Position numbers and translations under genes: made by a program
Part shown: positions 11,705 through 22,225 of the stretch, piece by piece
How the letters are laid out: each line of letters starts with the position of its first letter
Position numbering within the stretch: the stretch's first letter is position 1
Notes under the pieces: generated by a model
Databases searched by the model: none
What the model was told of the DNA's origin: nothing
What the model saw: the letters and a program-made list of their open reading frames with translations, nothing else
NCBI RefSeq assembly: GCF_010093595.1
Contig: NW_022985474.1
Span: forward strand, 67,371 to 131,370
Length of the DNA stretch: 64,000 nucleotides
From: Mytilinidion resinicola
Taxonomy: Eukaryota > Ascomycota > Dothideomycetes > Mytilinidiales > Mytilinidiaceae
Direction: 5' to 3'

Positions 11705-12215
11705 TGATTCACAGGCTCCAATCCTTTACGTCTTGTTCCCAAATTCTTGAATGGGGGTGAGAGACTTCACGGTGGTGCATATGCCCCCAGAAGCACGCTC
11801 CACACGCCCTAATCCACACCCTCACGTCATGTCCATGCACGGGTCTGATTCACAAGCTCCAATCCTTTACATCCTGTATCAAGATTCTTGCATGGGCGTG
11901 AGGTTCCTCAGAGTCGTGCGTATGCCCCCCAAACCGCACTCCGTACGCCCTAATTTGCGCTCTCATGCTCCTACTATCTATGGGTCTAATTCACAGCCTC
12001 CGATTCTTTACATCCGATTTCAAAATTCTTGCAAGGGCGTTAGGTTCCTCAGAGCCGTGCATATGGCCCCAAAGCCACGCGCCCTTATTTGCGCTCTCAT
12101 ATTGCCCCGGTCCAGCGGTCTAATTAACAGCCTCTAATTCTTGACATCTCGTTCTAAAATTCTTGAAACGGCGTGGGGTTCCACAAGGCCATGCGTACAC
12201 CCCCAAAACGATCAC
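11705..12215. repeat. 141-bp minisatellite, about four copies
   Basis: Copies begin with the anchor ATTCACAG/ATTAACAG at 11707, 11848, 11989 and 12123, so the period is 141, 141 and then 134 nt. Copies are diverged but clearly alignable (for example CTCCAATCCTTTACATC, CTTGCATGGGCGTGAGG). Because 141 is 47 codons, one forward frame stays open from 11751 to 12137 and encodes a repeated peptide block. It lies between the divergent 5' flank of the NAP gene and the 3' end of the CID gene. I do not annotate the open frame as a gene. Confidence 0.85.
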
Positions 12216-12398
12216 TCGACTATATGTGATTTAGCACGCGTCGCAAAAAACATCACGTTCAATGCTCGCGCAAGCAGCTCGAGAATCAGGGTCTTATTCC
12301 AGTCGTTTTGACTACTATTATACAAATCCGGGGTGCTCCCGCCGTGTCATCCCCCTCTCCAAAACTCCTCCCACCACGGTCCGATTTGAACTCCATTT

Positions 12399-13428
12399 CT
12401 AGTGTCCAGTTCCACGCCCTCCAAATTGGCCCCCCTGGCCCGGCGCCCCGCCCGACATCACCCGCCTGCAGAATCCCTCCGACCAGCCATAGTAGTTGAC
12501 AAATCTGGTCCCATCTCCCACCAATCTGTGGCCCATCTCATCAATGTCAACGACCGCACGCTCCGAATCGCCCCCATTGTGTTCATCGTTTGCAGTCTGC
12601 AAAAGTTCATCGACAGCGGTCTTGAGGGCCTCACTGGCCTGTTCGAGCTGGACATCCATCGGCCTGATTTGAAGGGTGTCAACCGGCGCATCCGGATTCC
12701 TGAGCAGAATTGGCACCATCAGGCCAGCTGGCTGGTCGTGCCAAGCCACGCCTGTGAAGCCGTGTAGAGTCGGCGTCGGAAGCGGGCGTTCTTCGACGAT
12801 TTCCCGCAGCGTGCAGATCAGGTCGGCGGAGTAGTAGTTATGCGCCTGCCACAGATTCAAGAGGACCAGCAGCTTCTTCTTCGTAGTTGGATGGCCCTTC
12901 ATGACGCCCCCGGCACAGCTCTTGACAGCATCTTCAATCGTCTGCTTCAGTCCATCGCGAAAGGCTGGGAATGGCGATGGAGTTTGTCGATGGTATTTGG
13001 CGGAGTGGAGCAAGTCATTGATAAGGTAGAGGATGTGAACGCGTCGTCGCGGAGCCGGGCATCTGCTGTTGGGAAGCTGGAGGTCTAGACAGGTCTTGAA
13101 TTTGTGGTTGAGGTATGCTGCCAGGGTCGCGATACCAGGGGTTGAGGGGCTAATGAAATCCAAGATCCATGCGCGACATTGCTGTTGACACACGGTCCAC
13201 GTTAGTTCAGAGTCGGCGCGTAAGTTGGACTGAGCAGTGATATATGCAAACCTGGATGTTTGTGGGCGAGCACTCGTCGATGACGGAGTCGATAAGCTTG
13301 AAGAAGCGATCAAATTCGGCTGTCGGGACTGCTCTGGTTGGGTCATTGGTTAGCTTTGTCTGAAAGATCGCCTTTTGTAAGTCGGCGGTGGTCTTGACGT
13401 GCTTGGAAGCAGCGGTGGTTGTCGGCAT
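12399..13428 (-). CDS. CID (RNA polymerase II CTD-interaction) domain protein
   Basis: Two exons, 13252-13428 and 12399-13181, giving 319 aa. The ATG at 13428 is the first in frame; the longer upstream frame has no ATG. The first 150 residues match a CID/ENTH-VHS-like helical domain: FFKLIDSVIDECSP, then a HKFKTC...RVHILYLINDLLHSA pattern that is highly characteristic. A region with REIVEER, and later YYGWSEGFCRRVMSGG, resembles the fungal relatives of CHERP-type splicing-linked CID proteins. The C-terminus is Gly-rich. Likely nuclear, binding the phosphorylated polymerase tail; the exact partner is unknown. Confidence 0.8.
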
Positions 13429-13572
13429 GGCGAGCGACACTGGCGACGAGACTGGCGACGACGTGGAGGAGAAGACGGCCAGACGCGACGCGGGCGCGGT
13501 TTTGAGGTTCGCCGGAACAACTTTCTGCCTAGCGCCCCGCGCCAAGCGAGGCCGAGCTCGAGCTTCCGACGG

Positions 13573-13580
13573 TCACGTGA
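13573..13580. promoter_or_regulatory. E-box TCACGTGA upstream of the CID gene
   Basis: Perfect palindrome about 145 nt upstream of the CID gene ATG. Same octamer as at 5979, 8850 and 31501. Confidence 0.45.
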
Positions 13581-13704
13581 CGCGTCCCTTCAACCGAACC
13601 TCCATACACAAAGCAGCCGCGTTGGAGAAGGTTAGAAGACCAGAGACTGAGTGAAATGAAGGCTTATATGCCCAGGTAGAAAATCGGTGCTGACTAATGG
13701 TGAG

Positions 13705-13885
13705 TAAGCCAATAGCTTTCATATAGAAGGTATCCAGAGAATTGTGGTATCTTGGTGGAAGATAACTTGACAAGTAAGCCAATAGGGTGGGAAAGATCTT
13801 ATACCGAGTGCCTCTCGTTGTATGGTTGCAAAGATATCCTAGAACTGTGGTATTTTGGTGGAAGACCACATGGCAAGCTATCTCA
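13705..13885. repeat. Two-copy imperfect tandem duplication
   Basis: The block GTAAGCCAATAG ... GTGGTATCTTGGTGGAAGA ... TTGACAA is followed directly by GTAAGCCAATAG ... GTGGTATTTTGGTGGAAGA ... ATGGCAA. The second copy has about 35 extra nt in its middle. Non-coding; origin unknown. Confidence 0.7.
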
Positions 13886-14285
13886 TAGCATCGGCCAATC
13901 ATTCACCAATATCCTTTGGTTCGCGCTAACCTGGGAGAGTCTGAACGGAATATTAGGAGCTTATACAAAAGGGATTAGTGGCCGTTCGTGCGCACAGATC
14001 CGATCGTAACTCTGCGGAATGATGGTGCTTGAGATGGCCTGGCAAAGTGCTCGATGGTCTAAAGTGATAGACTTTTCCGGATTGAAACTTTGAAACCTCG
14101 CTGAGGAACTTCAGACAATGGCAGAGGAACATAAGATAAAGACGGTGTTTGCCAACTCGAGGTAGTAAGGAGCCCGCCATCCTTGAGGACACATTATCGA
14201 CAAACCTAAGCATAGGTTGTCGGCGTGTGAATAAGCGGAAGGAGTGAGTGCGATTACTTGACTTTCCCACCTACATCTCTTGACC

Positions 14286-14400
14286 ACCGTCTGGGGTGGC
14301 CTAGCGAGTGTCCTAGCTCTTCAAGATCATCGACGTGAAGCTTGTCTCAGTCAGTGAAAGCTCCTCGAGACACCACAAGCAGTGGTAATGAAATGTACAC
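14286..14400. repeat. Dispersed hairpin-repeat family, copy A
   Basis: The left end CCGTCTGGGGTGGCCTAG and right end CACCACAAGCAGTGGTAATG...TGTACAC match the ends of the copies at 62.7-63.0 and 63.4-63.6 kb (CCGTCTGAGGTGACCTAG; ACCTCAAGCGGTGCTA...TGTACAC). No coding capacity. Confidence 0.6.
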
Positions 14401-14724
14401 ATATGTATGATGACGCACTGTGAAAGGAAAGAGAAGAGAGAAGGGATACCTCTTAACGTGTACGAGGTGTCAGACCAAAATCCTGCAGGACGTTTGAGCG
14501 CCGTCTAGAGACGCTTGACAAGCTACCTGACTGAACCAGATGATACGCAATTGTCGGATTTGGAGTTATGGGAATAGACAGTGACAAAGGAGCGTACACA
14601 TTTACTAGCCGCAGACGAAAGATGATATCCCCGCGATAAAAGAAAGAGCCACTGCTGGTGCTCTCAAAATGAGAAGAAACGGGCAACCGAGTGCATGATC
14701 CATATTTGTGGACGCCTACGCCCT

Positions 14725-14765
14725 AAAGTCATCATTTTAAAGCCATCATTTTAAAGCCATCATTT
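14725..14765. repeat. 14-bp tandem repeat, three units
   Basis: Units AAAGTCATCATTTT, AAAGCCATCATTTT and AAAGCCATCATTT follow head to tail. Confidence 0.85.
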
Positions 14766-15004
14766 AAAGGCCCAGACAGTTCAGACAGGACATCACCGAC
14801 AGCCGTAAATACGCTTGGTTGGTTTAAGTTCACAATGCTAGAGTTCTTCAATGTTGAGAGGTGCCAAAGGAGACGCATATATTCCATGATATGCGTAGAA
14901 TACGAAAGATGAGTCGAACAGATGCAGATGGGGTATATAGAAACACATATCAAAACACTCGAGGTTCTCAAACCTGCAATTTTCACCAATCTAGATGACT
15001 CAGC

Positions 15005-16132
15005 CTACTCCTGTAGCCCCTTCTCATCTATAGCGCCCATGCAAAGCCCAGCGGCAGACCCCACACACCACGCCCGAGGAAACGCCATTCCCCACTTCCC
15101 CATCAACCCTTTAAGCTGCTCCTCCGTGCCTGGGACCACATTCACAAACACCCTCCCTTGTGCTCCCTCATTGCTACTACAATTCGGCTCCGAATGCATC
15201 GCCCCCTCCACTGCACCGAGTCTGAACCAACAGCACTCTCCCGGAGCCGGACTCACAACCTCAAAGTTCAAGGAATCAAAGGTCGAGGCAAGAGACTGGC
15301 GCACTGAGTTAGCGGCTGTAGCGCAGCCGAGACAGCGAGTGCTGGTGCATGGATGGGCATATTTGGAAGACGCGGTAGATTTGGCGGTGGATTGAACACG
15401 AAGGGCATTGGAGTTCGTTTTCGGGGAGAGGAAGAGGGTTGGGGCCCCGAGGAGGGTGGCGCAGAGCTTCCAGGTGCCGGGAGCTAGGGCACTTGGCGCG
15501 TCTGAGGGGGTTACAGAGCTAGACCTGCGATTGTGGGTGCTGGTTTTACTGAAGAGCTTCCATCTGGACTTTGGGGCCACGATGCTTGTAGCTTCTGTGG
15601 ACGTGGGAGACTCGAAGAAGAGATCGTCTGTATGCCATCGTGGAGTATCGTATTCATTCGTAGGTAGCGTTGCGCGTACGGTTATCCAGTAGTTCCCCAA
15701 GCCAGCTTTCTTCAAGAAGTCGTTCACATAGGCTACAAATGGAAGGAGGGAGGGCAGGAGGGCGGAAGCAGGTTCGAAGGTCGCGTTAGTCCAGGTATCG
15801 AAGGAAGCAGGGAGAGATGAGGGTGTGAGTGGGAGGAGAGGACCACAGTATGTCCAGGTGGATGAGTTGAGGACGCGGCGAGAGGGGTGTGAGGGTTGGG
15901 AGCAAGTGTAGGGCAAGAAGGCGCAGGGTGAGGGGAGGGTAGAAGGGTCGGGAGGGTCCATGACGGAGAGTTTGGTAGAGCGAGGCCTGGAGGAGGCGCG
16001 GGAAGCTTGAATCATGAGAAATCCATGGTGTATGGTGTGAAGGAGAAGTTCGGGCAACACTGCTTGCAGACGCGTGATCCGATGCTTGGCATGGAGCTTG
16101 CCTTGCTCTTCGGCATCACCTCTTTCCTTCAT
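15005..16132 (-). CDS. Conserved-looking protein of unknown function with HxD...H
   Basis: Intronless frame of 375 aa from an ATG at 16132. Other in-frame Met codons at residues 40 and 58 could be the true start, and the first 57 residues look unlike a domain. I do not recognise a named family with certainty. The segment NYWITVRATLPTNEYDTPRW is followed by HTDD (His167-x-Asp169). About 145 residues later come AMHSEP (His313) and GRVFVNV (Arg327). That order, HxD then a distal His and an Arg, is what an Fe(II)/2-oxoglutarate dioxygenase core would show. This is inference from spacing, not a family match. The middle is Ser/Thr-rich. Confidence 0.6.
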   Translation of the reverse strand: MKERGDAEEQGKLHAKHRITRLQAVLPELLLHTIHHGFLMIQASRASSRPRSTKLSVMDPPDPSTLPSPCAFLPYTCSQPSHPSRRVLNSSTWTYCGPLLPLTPSSLPASFDTWTNATFEPASALLPSLLPFVAYVNDFLKKAGLGNYWITVRATLPTNEYDTPRWHTDDLFFESPTSTEATSIVAPKSRWKLFSKTSTHNRRSSSVTPSDAPSALAPGTWKLCATLLGAPTLFLSPKTNSNALRVQSTAKSTASSKYAHPCTSTRCLGCATAANSVRQSLASTFDSLNFEVVSPAPGECCWFRLGAVEGAMHSEPNCSSNEGAQGRVFVNVVPGTEEQLKGLMGKWGMAFPRAWCVGSAAGLCMGAIDEKGLQE

Positions 16133-16512
16133 GAAGTGCCACAGCTGGAATGTAAGATCTATACAAAGAAGATGAGGAAAGTTGTTCCAGGTCAGAGTTC
16201 TCGCACGTTTCTTCTGCTGTCAGTTGGTGGCTCGTTACGAGCCAGCTTTCTAGTACTACTCCAATTTTCACTTCTAACTAAATGTTATCCTTTTCCAATG
16301 TCCACGATGTACTGCCCTAGTCTTTTTCATTATATCTTTCGTCACAAGCTCGGCTTTAAATTAGACATGCATTACTGTGGCCTGCAGAGCTGCTTTGCCC
16401 CAACCGCTCGTATGTAATTGCAAAACGCCAACCCTAGCCTCGCTGCCATCAGGTAGCAAGAACAACCACGCTGCCCCCGCCAGTTTCTAGGCTGAACTGT
16501 CTCCCCTTGCAC
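16133..16512. other. Intergenic, no gene seen
   Basis: Shared 5' flank of the HxD...H gene and of the NLR-like pseudogene. No ATG frame is supported. Confidence 0.4.
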
Positions 16513-19500
16513 AGCTTTTAGTCCTCGAATATTGACCGAAATCATCGGCAGCGGTTCAAGAAACTTTTCGCATAGCGAGATAATCAAGCGACAGCGACAG
16601 CAGTAGTCGGGCTCCCAGTTGAGCAGCCCCAACCAACTCCATCTGCGCTTGTGGAGTCTCCAGCACCAGCAGCACAACAGCCTCCCGAGCCGATTCGGAA
16701 GGTCAACGACGGCTACGGCATCAAGGTTTTTCATGATCCTGCGAAAAATCCCATCAATCCTTCCAACCCTGTAGTAGAGTTAGTATAAACACCGGTTAAG
16801 ATTGGTGGTGTACGCGCAAGGCTAAGATATCTTCAGTGTCGTTTTCGTTCACGGCTTAACAGGAGGTCAATTGACCACATGGACGGCGAAGGGCGCAGCT
16901 AGACCATGGCCCGAGTCTCTTTTAGCGGACGATATCCCCAACGCTCGAATATCATCATTTGGATACGACGCGGACGTTGCGAAGATCTTTGGGGGACAAG
17001 CAGGGCAGAATGGTGTCAGAGAACATGCCAGAAATTTGGTGGGATGCATTGCTGATCAGCTGCAATTCGGCTCGGAGCCCAAACTGCCCATAATTTTCGT
17101 AGCACACAGCTTAGGTGGCTTAGTGTGTGAGCAGGTACTTCGAGACTCCTTCCAGCATACGTTGAGGCGGTAACTTATCCGTTAGATGCTCTCGTTGGCA
17201 AGTAGCGGAGAGGAGCACTGGCGAGACATGTTGGATTGAACTATAGCGATTGCTTTCCTGAGCACACCACATCAGGGGTCTGAATTAGCCAATTGGGGAA
17301 CCCTCGCAGCCAACCTCGTTAATTTGGCAAAGAGAACGAATCCCGGTATCGTCGGGCTCCTGAAACCGGACTCGGAAGTTCTCCGGGACGTGACACAAGA
17401 CTTTCACGCTTTGCGGCGCACTAGGGAAGACACAGGCAAGAGAAAGATAGCCATCAAATGCTATGGAGAACAGAAGGCCATGCAACTAATAGGAAAGTCA
17501 GCTATAGTAAGACTTGTCAATCCCAAAGCCGTGTTCCGCTGTGCTAATATTACAGATCGTTCCTAAACAATCTGCAACGCTGGACGGTTACGAACTTATT
17601 ACTATCTTGGGCTGCGACCACAGTAGCATGACCAAGCTCGCTGCCAGAGACAGCGAATATAGCAAGGTGTGCATACAGATCCAGAGGTGGATCGAAGCAT
17701 TGTCGCCGGTGCCAGGTAGTTCATAAATAATCGAAAAACGTATTCAAAGTTTACCTAACTTCTGGAAGACAGAACTTTGAGTCAAGACGAGCGTGAATGT
17801 CCGCAAACATTCCGGACATCAGATTACGAGCGATTCAAAGATAGAAATCCTGATCGACTCGAAGAGACATGTCTGTGGTTGCTAAATTATGAGAATTTCC
17901 AGACCTGGTATAACGATCGATCCTCCTGCTTCCTTTTGGTGACCGCAGATCCAGGGTGTGGCAAATCCGTCTTGACCAGGTCGCTTATCGAGAGAGAGCT
18001 AAAACCCTCTTCTACTCGTACAACCTGCTACTTTTTCTTCAAGGACGACAATGAAGACCAGAAAAGTGCGACGAATGCTCTTTCAGCCCTACTCCATCAG
18101 CTGTTCTCATAGAAACAATCGCTTCTCCATCACGCTATTCGGGACTTCCAGAGCGAAGGGAAGCGACTGACCCAATCATTTCACAAGATGTGGAAGGTCC
18201 TCAATCAAGCTGCGGCAGGTCCGGAAACTGGCGAAATCGTTTGCGTCCTCGATGCTCTCGACGAATGCAAAGAGTCAGAACGACTGCAAATCATTGAAGC
18301 TTGAACGAGCTCTATCTGCACCATACTTCCTCGCGAGGGAATGGGGCCGAACTCAAATTTCTCGTAACTAGCCGCCCCTACCAAATAATCGAGGGACCAT
18401 TTGCGAGGCTCATCAATGACATGCCAAACGTTCGACTGAAAGGAGCAGACGAGTCTCCGGCAATCAGTGCAGAGATCAACCGCGTCATCAAATACAGAGT
18501 GCATCGGGAGATCGGACCAGAATTACACCTGGATGAGTCAGAGAAACAAGCGCTCGAAGATGATCTTTTGCAGATGACTCACCGGACTTACCTCTGGCTG
18601 CGACTTGTCATTGAAGAGATACGCATCCGCTGGAGCGTTACGAAGAAAGAGCGGACAAAATTGATAGGCACACTTCCTGATACAGTCTACGAGGCTTACG
18701 AGGCGATTTTGACAAGGAGTCTTGACAGGACCAAGAAACGAAAGCTTCTCTGCATCGTTCTCGCAGCCGGACGGCCCCTCACGCTGAAAGAGATGAATAT
18801 TGCCCTCGCCGTCGAAGACGAGCATCGGTCCTACGACGAACTGAGCCTTCACTCCGAATCTAGGTTTCAAATAGTCATCAGGAATCTCTGCGGCCTCTTC
18901 GTAAGCGTCGTAGACGACAAGGTCTATTTGATGCATCAAACGGCCAAGGAATTCCTTCTTGCCACAGGTGTGGTGCTCAAAAGTGGAGGGAAACACTCGA
19001 TTACACTAGTAGAGTCAGAGCTTGCTATTTCAAAAACTTGCATTACGTATCTCCTCTTCGATGTGTTTACTACACAGCCGCCCGCGCTCGAATTCCCTTG
19101 TCCTCGCACTTATTACGCTGAACTTTTCGCTGAACTTTTCGCTAAATCGAAGGGAACCCTAAAAACCATTGCAGCCTATTTCGCAATCCATGACTATCTT
19201 GCCTATGCCACGGAATTCTAGGCTATACATTGGGGAATAGCCGAGACGGGAGTACACGAGGCGCATAAGACACTCTTGCAACCGGCCCTGGAGTTATGTG
19301 ACGTTTCCAGGAAAGGAAAAACTTGGTTCCTACTGCGCCCTTCGCAAGACGACTACAACAAACTCGTCTTCTATGGTCCCAGACCGGGTGATAGATCGAT
19401 CATGCTCATAGTAGCATCATTCCTCGGGTTCCACGCCACCGTCTCAGAACTTTTCGAGCTCGGAGCGACTGACGTCAACACTACTTGCGATCACGTAAAG

Positions 19501-20866
19501 GGGACACCGCCATCGTGGGCGGTGAGGAAGGGGCACGAAAGTGTTGTCAATATGTTGCTCAAGAGAAAGGATATCGACGTCAACCATCCCGACTGGGAGA
19601 GTCGCACCCCGCTATTCCATGTTGTACGAATAAGGAACTACGCTGTCATAAAGCAACTCCTTGATAGACAGGGTGTCAAGGTCAATCATAGGCTCAATGA
19701 TGGTCGCACGGCCCTATTCGAGACAATGGGAATTAACACTTCCAATAGCTACATAGATGTCATCAAGCTGCTCCTTGCAAGACACGATATTGATGTCAAT
19801 CTCGAGACCTCCAGTGGAACACCACTACGCTATGCTACGCTCAACAGATGTGCTGGCGCGGTGAGGCTGCTCCTTGAACGAGACGACGTAGACGTAAACT
19901 ACAAGTATAACGGCAAAACATCCCTATGGGAAGCGGCAGAATGGGATCCTAAGGAAATTGTTCAGTTGTTCTGTGAGCGAGATGACGTTGAGTTCCAGCG
20001 CGAGGCTCTGTTCTGGGCGGCTGTGGGGGGGCACGCGCAGGTGATGAAGCGACTTCTACGGCGCTTTAAACTCATCATCATCGTGAGGAATAAGCGCAAC
20101 GAAAACATGCTAGAAACAGCAATGGAAGGACGACACGATGAATTCGTTATCGTTCTGAGATATGAGCACAACGAAAAGGTGCTGAATGTGCCAATGGATG
20201 GAGCGTGCGACTTGATAGTGAAGCTTCTGCTCGACCTTCACGTTATCGATCTCACTACTCAAAGTGAACCCAGTAGAGACACTCCACTGATAAGAGCAGC
20301 GAGCAACAGTAACGAGGCAGTGGTAAAGCTGCTTTTAGAGCGGGACGACGTCAACCCCAATGAGGGGAATTACCTTGAACGGACGCCACTCTTGGAAGCT
20401 GCCAAAGATGGACAAAGGAGGTAGTAAAGCTCCTCCTTGAGCAAGATATTGATATTACCCACCGGAACGGCTTCGGAGAGACGGCTCTCGCTCTCGCGGC
20501 GAAGCATGGGCACAAGGAGGTAGTAGAACTACTTCTTGAGCGGGTGGATACCCGCCCAAACCTAAGGATAATAGGGTCTGGACTCCGTTGTCTTTGGCTC
20601 GGCGCTGGAGACGCAAGAAGGTAGTGCAGCTATTGGAATCAGATACCAGAGTGCACCATGAGCAACTCTCCGACGTGTCCGATGATTGAGTGGATACAGA
20701 ATCAGGCTCTGATGAGGACGACGACACATCCGAAGATGTCGAATCTTAGCGCAGAGGATCGGGACGCGAGGATTTGGAAGACTATAATGACGAGATTATG
20801 AGCTTAGACAGTGACTACTATGGTGAAAAGTCGGTTGAAACGAGTACTAGGGACTATGAGGAGTAA
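16513..20866 (+). pseudogene. Decayed hydrolase-NACHT-ankyrin (NLR-like) gene
   Basis: Homologous coding segments run in order across 4.3 kb. An N-terminal alpha/beta hydrolase module comes first (FVHGLTGG at about 16850; nucleophile motif AHSLGG at about 17101; AFLSTPHQGSELANW). A NACHT NTPase follows with Walker A TADPGCGKSVLTR and Walker B VLDALDEC, then a helical arm, about eight or more ankyrin repeats (TPLFHVV, VVKLLLERDD) and an acidic tail. It cannot be read through. In-frame stops occur at 16573 (TAG), 17237 (TGA), 18110 (TAG), 19219 (TAG), 20687 (TGA) and 20747 (TAG), and frameshifts near 18300, 20413 and 20570. Fungal NACHT proteins of this build are NLR-like STAND receptors used in allorecognition or defence. 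Both TAG codons in the core could come from CAG by C-to-T change. The start is uncertain. Confidence 0.88.
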
Positions 20867-21508
20867 AGATTCTTCGTACATACATAGGGAAACGCAAAGT
20901 CTCATGTAACAATAAAGTTCTCTGGTATTGTAGCGTAAGACTCCATCCCAAGCCACACACACCCCAACTGTCCCAAATTCATCCATGACGCCTCAGACAG
21001 ATAGAAACAACGACCGAGGAAGAAAGATCTATTCTATAGAGATATGTTGCCAGTCTAATGCTAATGCCTGTGTCTGTGGTGCACCGCCGTGTTACCTAGA
21101 ATCAATTCGTCTGTAAACACTTCCTCTGGCGGATAATGCCTCGAAGCGTCGTACCTGGTGTCGTCTTCAGGGCTTCAGGCTTCTGCGCTTCACTAGTGGC
21201 TGCAAAATAGCCGGCGAAACGCAAAGTAATTGGACACGCCATGGGCGCGTGAGCCAGTCGTGCCATGGATCACCAACCTCACAGCTGCACCCCCTCACTT
21301 TGCCCGGCCCAGCAGCGTCATAGCGCATGCCAAACGTAACGTGAGCGTCGCCTGAGGGCATGGCCTCTGCTGCGCAGTCCCGTGCAAGCTGCCCTCTTTC
21401 ACGCACCCCGCTCTTATAAAGCCATCACGGCCACCCTGGCCTTTGTCTCGTCCACCACTAACACCAATCACCACTGATCTATCTACCTTCAGAGCTCCAA
21501 CCGCTACA
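20867..21508. other. Intergenic with TATA element of the next gene
   Basis: No gene. A TATAAA box at 21415-21420 lies 89 nt upstream of the ATG at 21509 and probably serves that gene. The 5' half is the decayed 3' flank of the NLR-like pseudogene. Confidence 0.5.
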
Positions 21509-22225
21509 ATGAGTGCGAGCACCCCAACTACCGCTTCCCTCACTCTCCTCCCGCACCCAGTTGCGTCGACTGTGCACACTGTCGGCCAGCTGCTCGCGAG
21601 CAAAGAGCATATCAATACAAACTCCCTCGCCGACCGCCACTACGACGATACCTTCTTCGTGCCTTTCTACAGAGACATTCTCACCCTCAAGCCTGATGAG
21701 ACCCTCGATTCCTCCCTCGGCGGCATCCGCCTCCTGTCCGCTCGCGAAGCTGGTAGTTCCCTCGTCCAACTCAACGCCGAGAAGATGGAAGTGCGGGGCC
21801 TGAAAGACCCACAAGGGGCACTGGACCTTGTCGCCAAGTCCCCGAGCGCGCAGTCGTGGCTGAAGCTGCGGCTCGCTGAGGGCAAGGAGGTGGCGTTTGT
21901 CACGAAGGTGCAGAGTGTGAAGAATGCGAATTGGAGACGGTGCAGTGTTGTGGATGTGGGCAATGGAATGGTGAGGGTTAGGGAGGAGAGGAGGGCGAGT
22001 CGGGCAGATGAGGATGCTGTGGAGCTAGGCGAGGGAGGCCTCTTGAAGAAGGTGGATAGCAAGACAGAAGAGGAGCTGGCTGTCGCGAGTCCAACAGGAA
22101 GCAAGAACGATGTGCTGGCGTTGGAGATCAGAAAGGTGGTGCTGGAGGAGGGAGATGGTGACGATGTGCAGTGCCAGCTCGGAGAGGTGCTGGGACAAGA
22201 AGAGGCTGCTGCCTTCTTGAAATGA
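21509..22225 (+). CDS. Unassigned 238-aa protein, possibly gasdermin-like
   Basis: Single exon, 238 aa. The start is the first in-frame ATG at 21509; the frame upstream uses no ATG. A TATA box lies 89 nt upstream. No signal peptide or membrane helix is seen. I do not recognise the family with confidence. The features are an N-terminal beta-rich stretch (SLTLLPHPVASTVHTVGQLL), a central strand-like VAFVTKVQSVKNANWRRC, a charged linker at about 165-205, and a strand DVLALEIRKVVLEE near the C-terminus. The pattern of a long central strand and a final ALxxRK strand is what fungal gasdermin-like (RCD-1/HET-Q1) proteins show, but this is pattern memory, not a match. Its position next to an NLR-like locus is suggestive. 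Confidence 0.6.
   Translation: MSASTPTTASLTLLPHPVASTVHTVGQLLASKEHINTNSLADRHYDDTFFVPFYRDILTLKPDETLDSSLGGIRLLSAREAGSSLVQLNAEKMEVRGLKDPQGALDLVAKSPSAQSWLKLRLAEGKEVAFVTKVQSVKNANWRRCSVVDVGNGMVRVREERRASRADEDAVELGEGGLLKKVDSKTEEELAVASPTGSKNDVLALEIRKVVLEEGDGDDVQCQLGEVLGQEEAAAFLK

Larger units (their letters stand above)
13581..15004. other. Gene-free region rich in small repeats
   Basis: No convincing gene. It contains a two-copy tandem duplication (13705-13885), one member of the dispersed hairpin family (14286-14400) and a 14-bp tandem repeat (14725-14765), listed separately. Confidence 0.5.

Noticed and set aside
11751..12137. 128-codon frame across the minisatellite as a gene
   Set aside because: It is open because the repeat period is a multiple of three; no start context, domain or splice support.
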